Origin: an uncultured Clostridia bacterium
GTDB lineage: Bacteria > Bacillota > Clostridia > Christensenellales > Aristaeellaceae
Direction of reading: 5' to 3'
Assembly (NCBI GenBank): GCA_934631025.1
Contig: CAKTXR010000096.1
Location: forward strand, 1-6,192
DNA length: 6,192 bases
Shown here piece by piece: positions 1 through 5,636 of the stretch (the first letter of the stretch is position 1; each line of letters begins with the position of its first letter). A program made the translations under genes and the position numbers. Below the pieces are notes generated by a model that did not search any database, was not told the origin of the DNA, and was given only the letters and a program-made list of their open reading frames with translations.

Positions 1-31
1 GGAGGGTATTGCGGAATACTCTCCCCCTTTT
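1..31 (+). terminator. Probable intrinsic terminator of an upstream gene
   Basis: Bases 1-10 pair with 15-24 as a 10-bp stem that includes one G-U pair and closes a GCGG loop at 11-14. Three C and then four T (28-31) follow. This is the form of a Rho-independent terminator for a plus-strand gene ending left of the window. The T-run is short and offset by the C's, so strength is uncertain. The hairpin starts exactly at the window edge and could be longer. From 32 to 200 I see no credible gene. Confidence 0.5.
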
Positions 32-200
32 GTTGACCCTGATTTTGACCCTTAAACGCACGGCAGGGCACGTTACGCTGTTGGGGATTCGGTGATGCTG
101 TGCGCGAAATGTGCTGCTTTTCGGGGCTGTGCGATGGGGATTTGCGTGGGGTTTATCAAAATTTAATTTATGTAAAAAAACGCTCCGACGCGCGAGAGCA

Positions 201-229
201 TTGACGAAACCGCGATTTGAGATTATAAT
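201..229 (+). promoter_or_regulatory. Sigma-A type promoter of the valS operon
   Basis: A -35 box TTGACG (201-206) and a perfect -10 box TATAAT (224-229) are separated by 17 bases, the optimal spacing for the housekeeping sigma factor. Transcription would start near 236, just ahead of the T-box leader. The region upstream is AT-rich (about 151-180, ending in seven A's), unlike the GC-rich surroundings, and may act as an UP-like element. That last point is inference. No operator palindrome overlaps the boxes, which fits control by attenuation rather than by a repressor. Confidence 0.88.
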
Positions 230-235
230 GTAAGA

Positions 236-495
236 CAGTTGAGAAAAACATCCGATGAGGAAGAGGAGTAGCCGGCAGAGCGCGCCCCAGAGAGAACGAC
301 CCGTGGGCTGGAAGGTCGTTTGCGCAGGCGGACGGTGAAGTCGCTTCGGAGGAGGAGCCGGTGAACGGATTAGCCGGATCGGGGCGCGCCCCATACAGCG
401 CGTCGAGGAAGCGGCGGAGTATGCTCCGCTTCGCTTCAAATGAAGGTGGTACCACGTCGAGCGCGTCCTTTTTGATGAGGATGCGCTCGTTTTTC
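236..495 (+). promoter_or_regulatory. T-box riboswitch leader, valine (GUC) specifier
   Basis: This untranslated leader binds tRNA and senses its charging. The base of Stem I pairs TCCGA (251-255) with TCGGA (346-350). The GA-rich GAGGAAGAG element follows the 5' strand. An AGAGAG bulge (289-294) precedes a distal 7-bp stem (295-301 with 314-320). The specifier loop shows GAA-GTC-GC, with GTC at 340-342 as the valine codon and a purine after it. Stem III is 408-419 with 424-437, with a 2-base bulge. The T-box proper (GGTGGTACCACG, 445-456) offers UGGU to pair with the ACCA end of tRNA-Val. The antiterminator forms from AAGG (443-446) with CCTT (467-470) and ACG (454-456) with CGT (464-466), leaving UGGUACC bulged. 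Uncharged tRNA-Val should stabilise it and allow transcription of the operon. The class assignment is firm; the amino-acid choice rests on the GUC codon plus the valS gene downstream. Confidence 0.95.
458..494 (+). terminator. Regulated terminator hairpin of the T-box leader
   Basis: Bases 458-468 pair with 479-489 as an 11-bp GC-rich stem with one G-U pair. The loop is ten bases, and five T's (490-494) follow. The 5' arm contains bases 464-468, which the antiterminator also needs, so the two folds exclude each other. With charged tRNA-Val this hairpin should end transcription before the first gene. Confidence 0.92.
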
Positions 496-507
496 GTGAC
501 GGCGGTG

Positions 508-516
508 AAAGGAGGG
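508..516 (+). promoter_or_regulatory. Ribosome binding site of the small membrane-protein gene
   Basis: AAAGGAGGG is a near-perfect Shine-Dalgarno sequence, seven bases before a GTG codon at 524. It decides in favour of the GTG start; the in-frame ATG at 551 has no comparable site. Its position just after the attenuator U-run shows that this gene, not valS, is the first reading frame of the T-box operon. Confidence 0.85.
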
Positions 517-523
517 ATCAAAG

Positions 524-730
524 GTGCTTGACAGGATTTTTTCCGGCGATATGAACGACGTAAGCCGCTTCAGCATAGCCGGACTGATCGTGATGGCGCT
601 GGGCGTTCTCCTTGCGCTGCTGGCGCGTCCCCTTGCGAAGGGCGTTCAGGGGAAGCTTTACTGGGCGATGAAGCTCGGCGGGCTTGCGCTGGTGATGCTC
701 GGCGCGCTGCTCGCGATGAAGGTGCTTTGA
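524..730 (+). CDS. Small two-helix membrane protein, first gene of the valS operon
   Basis: A 68-residue protein of unknown function; I do not recognise the family. It starts at GTG behind a strong ribosome binding site. A polar N-terminus (residues 1-15, including several Asp and Arg) is followed by a hydrophobic helix at about 17-34. A short loop rich in Lys, Arg and Gly follows (RPLAKGVQGK, 35-44), and then a second helix at about 47-66. The positive loop between the helices predicts a hairpin with both ends outside and the loop in the cytoplasm. There is no signal-peptidase site, catalytic motif or cysteine. It lies between the T-box attenuator and valS, 30 bases ahead of valS, so it should be made when tRNA-Val is undercharged. 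Its codon use is GC-rich like its neighbours. Being real is supported by the start signals, composition and position; a role in valine metabolism or transport would be speculation. Confidence 0.78.
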   Translation: MLDRIFSGDMNDVSRFSIAGLIVMALGVLLALLARPLAKGVQGKLYWAMKLGGLALVMLGALLAMKVL

Positions 731-760
731 CAGGTTATCAACAGAAAGGATTGACGCGAT

Positions 761-3481
761 ATGGAGAAGAAGATCGAAATGGAAAAGGTGTACGCGCCTC
801 GGGAGATCGAGGATCGCCTCTACGCCGAATGGGAAAAGAACGGCTATTTCAAGGCGCACCGCGTGGCGGGCAAAAAGCCCTTCACCATCGTGATGCCGCC
901 GCCCAACATCACCGGCCAGCTGCACATGGGTCACGCCATGGACACGCTGCCTCAGGATGCGCTGACCCGCTATCATCGCATGAAGGGCGACCCGACGCTG
1001 TGGCTGCCCGGCACCGATCACGCTTCGATCGCCACCGAGGTGAAGATCGTCGAGGCGCTGCGCAAGGAAGGCCTTGACAAGCACGACATCGGCCGCGAGG
1101 CGTTCCTCGAGCGCGCGTGGCAGTGGCGCGAGCAGTACGGCGGACGTATCGTGCGCCAGCAGCGCAAGCTGGGCGCTTCCTGCGACTGGAGCCGCGAGCG
1201 CTTCACCATGGACGAGGGACTCAACAAGGCCGTCGTCGAGGTGTTCGTGCGCCTGTACGACAAGGGACTGATCTATCGCGGCAACCGCATGGTCAACTGG
1301 TGCCCGCATTGCAACACCTCCATTTCCGACGCGGAGGTGGAATACGAGGAGAAGGGCGGCAACTTCTGGCATCTGCTCTACACGGTCAAGGAGACCGGCG
1401 AGCAGCTTGAGCTGGCCACCACCCGCCCCGAGACCATGCTGGGCGATACCGCCGTGGCCATCAACGAGGAAGATCCGCGCTATAAGCATCTGCACGGCTG
1501 CCATGTGATCCTGCCGCTGCTCAATAAGGAAATCCCGATCGTGTGCGACGAGCACGCCGACATGACCAAGGGCACCGGCGTTGTGAAGATCACTCCCGCG
1601 CACGACCCGAACGACTTTGAGGTGGGTCAGCGCCACAACCTGCCCATGGTGCGCGTCTTTACCTATGACGGCCATATGACCGGCGCGAAGGATGCGGCCG
1701 AAACCGCCGAGCTGATCGCCTCGGGCCGCGCGTCCGCAGGCGAGCCGGAAGCGCTGGACTGCGGCAAGTACGGCGGCATGACCACCATGGAAGCGCGCAA
1801 GGCGATCCTCGCCGATCTGGAAGAAATCGGCTGCATCAAGAAGGTCGAGCCGCTCACGCACGAGGTGGGCACCTGCTATCGCTGCCATTCGACCATCGAG
1901 CCGATGGTGTCCCGCCAGTGGTTCGTGAAGATGGAGCCGCTCGCCAGGCCGGCTGCCGAAGCCGCGCGCGAGGGCAAGGTGCGCTTCATCCCCGAGCGCT
2001 TTGCCAAGATCTACTATAACTGGATGGACAACACCCGCGACTGGTGCATTTCCCGCCAGCTGTGGTGGGGCCATCGGATTCCGGCCTACTACTGCGAGTG
2101 CTGCGGCGAGACGGTGGTCAGCCGCGAAAACGTGTCGATCTGCCCGAAGTGCGGCGGCAAGATGAATCAGGACGAGGACGTGCTGGACACCTGGTTCTCC
2201 TCGGCGCTGTGGCCGTTCTCCACGCTGGGCTGGCCGGATCAGACGGAGGATCTCAAGTATTTCTATCCCACGAGCGTGCTGGTGTCGGGCTATGACATCA
2301 TATTCTTCTGGGTGGCGCGCATGATCTTCTCCGGCCTTGAGCAGATGGGCGAGGTGCCCTTCCACACGGTGCTGCTGCACGGCCTGGTGCGCGACGCGCA
2401 GGGCCGCAAGATGAGCAAGTCCCTGGGCAACGGCATCGATCCGCTGGAAATGATCGACAAGTATGGCGCGGACGCGCTGCGCATTTCGCTGGCTCTGGGC
2501 GTCGCGCCCGGCAACGATCTGCGCATGAGCGACGAGAAGATCGAATCGGCGCGCAATTTCGCCAACAAGATCTGGAACGCCGCGCGCTTCGTGATGATGA
2601 ACATGGAGGGCTTCGAGCGCCGCGGCCTGCCCGCCGACGACAAGCTCACGCTGGCCGACAAGTGGATCCTCGAGCGCTACTGGGAGTGCGTGCGCTCCGT
2701 GACCGATCATTTCGAGAGCTATGATCTGGGCATGGCCGCGCAGGAGGTTTACGACTTCATCTGGAGCCAGTATTGCGACTGGTATATCGAGATGGCCAAG
2801 CAGCGCCTGAACGGCGACGACGCGGAAGCGCGCCAGACCGTGCGCGAGGTGCTGGTGTATGTGCTGGAGGGCACGCTCAAGATGCTGCATCCCTTCATGC
2901 CGTTCATCACCGACGAAATCTATCGCTATCTGCCCGGCACGGAGGGCACGATCATGCTCTCCGCCTGGCCGACGACCGACGATATGCGCGCCTATGCCGA
3001 CGACGCGGCCCGCATGGAGGGCGTGATGGACGCGGTGCGCGCCATCCGCAATCTGCGCGCCGAGATGAACGTGGCGGTCGGCCGCCGTGCGCGCCTGATC
3101 CTGCGCCCGAGCGAGGGCTGGGCGGAGACGCTTTCTCACGCTTCGATCTACTTCAGCCGTCTGGCTTTTGCCAGCAGCGTGGAGCTGATCGGCGAGGGCG
3201 ACCCGAACCCCGAAAAGTCGGCCAGCGCCGTGTGCGCCGCCTGCGAGATGTATATCCCGCTGGGCGATCTGGTGGACGTGGACAAGGAGCTCAAGCGCCT
3301 GAATAAGGATCGCGAGAACATCGAGCGCGAAATCGCCCGCGCCGAGGGCAAGCTGAAGAACGAGGGCTTCCTCGCCAAGGCGCCCGCGCAGCTGGTCGAG
3401 AACGAAAAGGCCAAGCTGGAAACCAACAAGGCGATGCTCGTGTCGCTGGACGCGCGCATCGAGGAACTCAAGACGCTGTAA
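761..3481 (+). CDS. valS: Valyl-tRNA synthetase (ValRS)
   Basis: A complete 906-residue class I aminoacyl-tRNA synthetase that charges tRNA-Val with valine in the cytoplasm; the length is in the family's normal range. Domains in order: Rossmann catalytic core with PPPNITG and the HIGH-type motif HMGH (55-58); the CP1 editing domain that removes mischarged threonine, with TTRPET (220-225) and GTGVVKITPAHDPND (271-285); CxxC pairs at 372/375, 445/448 and 461/464 (the last two a likely zinc knuckle); the KMSKS loop (550-554); the helical anticodon-binding domain with the DWYIE segment; and a C-terminal coiled-coil tRNA-binding arm (about 840-906) bearing FLAKAPA. ATG at 761 is preceded by AAAGGA (745-750). 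Met7 (779) is a possible later start with a poorer site. The valine T-box leader ahead of it agrees with the enzyme. No broken motif is seen. Confidence 0.98.
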   Translation: MEKKIEMEKVYAPREIEDRLYAEWEKNGYFKAHRVAGKKPFTIVMPPPNITGQLHMGHAMDTLPQDALTRYHRMKGDPTLWLPGTDHASIATEVKIVEALRKEGLDKHDIGREAFLERAWQWREQYGGRIVRQQRKLGASCDWSRERFTMDEGLNKAVVEVFVRLYDKGLIYRGNRMVNWCPHCNTSISDAEVEYEEKGGNFWHLLYTVKETGEQLELATTRPETMLGDTAVAINEEDPRYKHLHGCHVILPLLNKEIPIVCDEHADMTKGTGVVKITPAHDPNDFEVGQRHNLPMVRVFTYDGHMTGAKDAAETAELIASGRASAGEPEALDCGKYGGMTTMEARKAILADLEEIGCIKKVEPLTHEVGTCYRCHSTIEPMVSRQWFVKMEPLARPAAEAAREGKVRFIPERFAKIYYNWMDNTRDWCISRQLWWGHRIPAYYCECCGETVVSRENVSICPKCGGKMNQDEDVLDTWFSSALWPFSTLGWPDQTEDLKYFYPTSVLVSGYDIIFFWVARMIFSGLEQMGEVPFHTVLLHGLVRDAQGRKMSKSLGNGIDPLEMIDKYGADALRISLALGVAPGNDLRMSDEKIESARNFANKIWNAARFVMMNMEGFERRGLPADDKLTLADKWILERYWECVRSVTDHFESYDLGMAAQEVYDFIWSQYCDWYIEMAKQRLNGDDAEARQTVREVLVYVLEGTLKMLHPFMPFITDEIYRYLPGTEGTIMLSAWPTTDDMRAYADDAARMEGVMDAVRAIRNLRAEMNVAVGRRARLILRPSEGWAETLSHASIYFSRLAFASSVELIGEGDPNPEKSASAVCAACEMYIPLGDLVDVDKELKRLNKDRENIEREIARAEGKLKNEGFLAKAPAQLVENEKAKLETNKAMLVSLDARIEELKTL

Positions 3482-4785
3482 TGATGAACAACACAACCGA
3501 GTTTAAGGACGCGGCGCAGGCCATCGCATGGATCGACGGCCTGCGCTACGCCAGCGAGAAAAACGGACTCGAAAATATGCGCGCGCTGCTTGATCGCCTG
3601 GGCAATCCTCAGGACAGGCTGCGCTGCGTTCATGTCGCCGGAACGAACGGCAAAGGCTCGACCTGCGCCATGCTGGAGCGGATGCTGCGGCAGTGCGGCC
3701 TGAAAACCGGCCTGTACACCTCGCCGTATCTCATGCGCTATGGCGAGCGTATGCGCGTGGACGGCGCGCCCATCGACGATCAGGCCTTCGTGCGGCTGGC
3801 GAGCCGCGTGCGCGTTGAAGCTGAAAAGCTGGTGGAGGAAGGGGTTCGCCCGACGTGGTTCGAACTGGGCACGGCGATCGCCTTTCTGTGGTTCTGCGAG
3901 CAGCAGGTCGATGCGGCGGTGATCGAGGTGGGGCTGGGCGGCCGGCTCGATCCGACCAATGTCATTCACCCCGAGCTGTGTTTGATCGGCCCGATTGGGC
4001 TTGAGCATACGCGACAGCTGGGCGACACGCTGGAAAAGATCGCCTTCGAGAAGGCCGGTATCATCAAGGCGGGCGTTCCCGTGGCCGTGCAGCGGCAGCA
4101 GACCGAAAGCGTGCGGCGCGTATTTATCGACGCGGCGCAGGAGCGCGGCGCGTCGCTGACCGATCTTTCCGATTATCCGCTCGAGGATGTGCGCAGCGAC
4201 CGATTCGGTTCTGATTTTACGATCGACGGGCTGCGCGCGCGCGTCAATCTGCCCGGCCGGCATCAGGCGAGCAACGCGGCGCTGGCGCTCGTGGGACTGC
4301 GGCTTTTGCAGGCGCAGGGCTGGGCACTGGATACCGGCGCGGCGCTCGAGGGGCTGGAGAAAACGATCTGGCCGGCGCGGCTTGAATGGATCGACGATCG
4401 GACGCTGATCGACGGCGCGCACAACGGCCATGGCGCGCGGGCGCTGGCGGACTATGCGCGGAGCTTTCTGAAGGACAGGCGCATCGTGCTGGTGGCCGGC
4501 ATGATGAAGGACAAGGATGTGGCCGAGTGCGCCGCCGTGTACGCGACCTTTGCGGATGCGGCCGTCGCGACGCAGATCAGCTATCCCCGCGCCATGCCCT
4601 GCGAGGAGCTGGCCGGCATTCTGAAGAGCCACGGCGTTGCGGCGGAAGCCGAAGCGGACGAAGAGAAGGCCGTCGCGCGGGCACGGACGCTGGCGGGCGC
4701 GGACGGCGTTGTGCTGATCTGCGGTTCGCTCTATCTGGCGGGCGATGTGCGGCTTAAGCTGAAGGACGACGGCGGGCGGCTGTGA
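3481..4785 (+). CDS. folC: Folylpolyglutamate synthase / dihydrofolate synthase
   Basis: A 434-residue Mur-ligase-like ATP-dependent enzyme. It adds glutamate to folates, and in many bacteria also to dihydropteroate, retaining folate in the cell. Visible motifs are the P-loop GTNGKGS (54-60), TSPYLMRYGERM (the TSPHL...ERI block), EVGLGGRLDPTNVI (149-162), IGLEHT with H176, EKAGIIK (190-196), WPARLE (297-302) and the C-terminal domain DGAHN (311-315). Two positions differ from the commonest form: Tyr for His in TSPHL, and Glu175 for the usual Asp beside His176. Both are conservative and the enzyme looks intact. The ATG uses the last A of the valS stop codon. The nearest Shine-Dalgarno-like GAGGAA (3461-3466) is 14 bases away, so translation is probably coupled to valS; Met2 is an alternative start. 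The valS-folC order is well known in Firmicutes. Whether it has one or both activities cannot be told from sequence. Confidence 0.96.
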   Translation: MMNNTTEFKDAAQAIAWIDGLRYASEKNGLENMRALLDRLGNPQDRLRCVHVAGTNGKGSTCAMLERMLRQCGLKTGLYTSPYLMRYGERMRVDGAPIDDQAFVRLASRVRVEAEKLVEEGVRPTWFELGTAIAFLWFCEQQVDAAVIEVGLGGRLDPTNVIHPELCLIGPIGLEHTRQLGDTLEKIAFEKAGIIKAGVPVAVQRQQTESVRRVFIDAAQERGASLTDLSDYPLEDVRSDRFGSDFTIDGLRARVNLPGRHQASNAALALVGLRLLQAQGWALDTGAALEGLEKTIWPARLEWIDDRTLIDGAHNGHGARALADYARSFLKDRRIVLVAGMMKDKDVAECAAVYATFADAAVATQISYPRAMPCEELAGILKSHGVAAEAEADEEKAVARARTLAGADGVVLICGSLYLAGDVRLKLKDDGGRL

Positions 4786-4799
4786 AAGCGCCATACAAT

Positions 4800-4806
4800 A
4801 AGGAAG
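4800..4806 (+). promoter_or_regulatory. Ribosome binding site fixing the start of the PHP phosphatase gene
   Basis: AAGGAAG lies eight bases before ATG at 4815. A longer in-frame reading from GTG at 4782 would overlap the folC stop, lacks its own site and would place 11 extra residues before the PHP metal-binding HTH motif, which in this family sits at the very N-terminus. The 4815 start is therefore preferred. Confidence 0.7.
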
Positions 4807-4814
4807 ATATTCGC

Positions 4815-5621
4815 ATGAAAAAGTCAAATCTCCACACGCATACGGTGCTGTGCGACGGCCGCGATACCGTGCGGCACATGGCCGACCGCGCCTATGGCAA
4901 GGGTTTTGTGTCGCTGGGCTTTTCGGGACACGGCAAGCAGACCTGCAACCAGTTCGGCATCCGCGACGAGCACGAGTATGCCGCCGAGGTGCGCGCGGCC
5001 GCTCGGGCCTACGAGGGACGGATGCGCATCTGGCTGGGCGTCGAGCAGGACTATTACGGCGTGTGCGGTATCAAGTATGATTACCGGCTGGGCGCGGTGC
5101 ATTATCTGACCGATGGCGCCGGAAAGCTGTACGGCGTCGATCACAGTCTGGATACGTTTTCGGAGCTGTTTGAACATTTCGGCCGCGATATAGGGGCGCT
5201 GGCAAAGGCGTACTACGGCAAGGTTCGCGAAATGGTGGTCAAAAACCGGCCGGATGTGATCGTCCACTATGATCTGATCTGTAAATTCAACGAGAACAAT
5301 CGCTTTTTCGACGAAGAGGATCCCGTCTACAGGCGCATCGCGCTTGAGACGCTCGAGGCGATCTGTCCGCTCTGCGATATGCTGGAGGTCAACACCGGCG
5401 CGATGGCGCGGCTGTGGCGAACGCGGCCTTATCCCACGCCGGAGCTGCTGGGGCGCTGGCACGAGCTGGGCGGCCGCGTGATCATCGGCAGCGACTGCCA
5501 CGACGCGGAGAAGCTCGACTGGGGCTTCGACGCGGCGCGCGCGCTCATTGAAGGCGCGGGCTATAAGACCGTCTGGCGGCTGGGCGACGCGGACGAACTG
5601 TTTGTTGAGGACGAACTGTAA
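4815..5621 (+). CDS. PHP-domain phosphatase, histidinol-phosphatase (HisJ/HisK) family
   Basis: A 268-residue PHP-superfamily metal-dependent phosphoesterase, the typical length for the monofunctional histidinol-phosphatase of Firmicutes, which makes histidinol in histidine synthesis. The expected metal ligands are all present: H7 and H9 in NLHTHT, D14, H39 in GFSGHG, E77 in GVEQDY, H96 in GAVHYL, H151 in VIVHYDL, and D227 and H229 in GSDCHD. The chain is soluble with no signal peptide. It follows folC by 29 bases and precedes the SGNH gene by 15, so it is likely co-transcribed. There are no other histidine genes in the window, so the substrate is not confirmed by context; another phosphate monoester is possible. 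The family call is firm and the histidinol phosphate specificity is moderate. Confidence 0.88.
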   Translation: MKKSNLHTHTVLCDGRDTVRHMADRAYGKGFVSLGFSGHGKQTCNQFGIRDEHEYAAEVRAAARAYEGRMRIWLGVEQDYYGVCGIKYDYRLGAVHYLTDGAGKLYGVDHSLDTFSELFEHFGRDIGALAKAYYGKVREMVVKNRPDVIVHYDLICKFNENNRFFDEEDPVYRRIALETLEAICPLCDMLEVNTGAMARLWRTRPYPTPELLGRWHELGGRVIIGSDCHDAEKLDWGFDAARALIEGAGYKTVWRLGDADELFVEDEL

Positions 5622-5628
5622 AAGGAGG
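5621..5628 (+). promoter_or_regulatory. Strong ribosome binding site of the SGNH hydrolase gene
   Basis: AAAGGAGG overlaps the last base of the preceding stop codon and sits eight bases before ATG at 5637. It fixes the start of a reading frame that runs off the window. Confidence 0.85.
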
Positions 5629-5636
5629 TAAGGACA

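Noticed and set aside
33..52. Direct repeat TTGACCCT at 33-40 and 45-52 with a 12-base period.
   Set aside because: Two copies of an 8-mer with no further unit are too little to call a repeat array or operator.
97..133. GCTGTGCG repeated at 97-104 and 126-133.
   Set aside because: A short repeat in GC-rich sequence, not placed relative to the promoter in a way that suggests a binding site.
174..200. A possible minus-strand terminator: short GCTC/GAGC stem followed by seven T's on the minus strand.
   Set aside because: The stem is only about four or five pairs and no minus-strand gene lies to its right. The A-run fits better as an AT-rich promoter-upstream element.
168..521. A 117-codon minus-strand frame across the promoter and T-box leader.
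   Set aside because: It runs through conserved RNA structure and the sigma-A promoter; the translation is not protein-like.
518..3496. A 992-codon open frame on the minus strand, opposite valS.
   Set aside because: valS on the plus strand has every family motif in order. The antisense translation is a low-complexity mix rich in His, Leu, Ala, Arg and Gly with no recognisable domain, as expected from the shadow of a GC-rich gene with strong third-position bias.
4782..4814. GTG start at 4782 extending the PHP phosphatase by 11 residues.
   Set aside because: It overlaps the folC stop, has no ribosome binding site and moves the HTH metal motif away from the N-terminus; ATG 4815 has AAGGAAG at good spacing.
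3148..4827. A 559-codon minus-strand open frame opposite the end of valS and folC.
   Set aside because: It spans two well-supported plus-strand genes, and its translation (Arg-, His- and Ala-rich) shows no domain. It is a compositional shadow.
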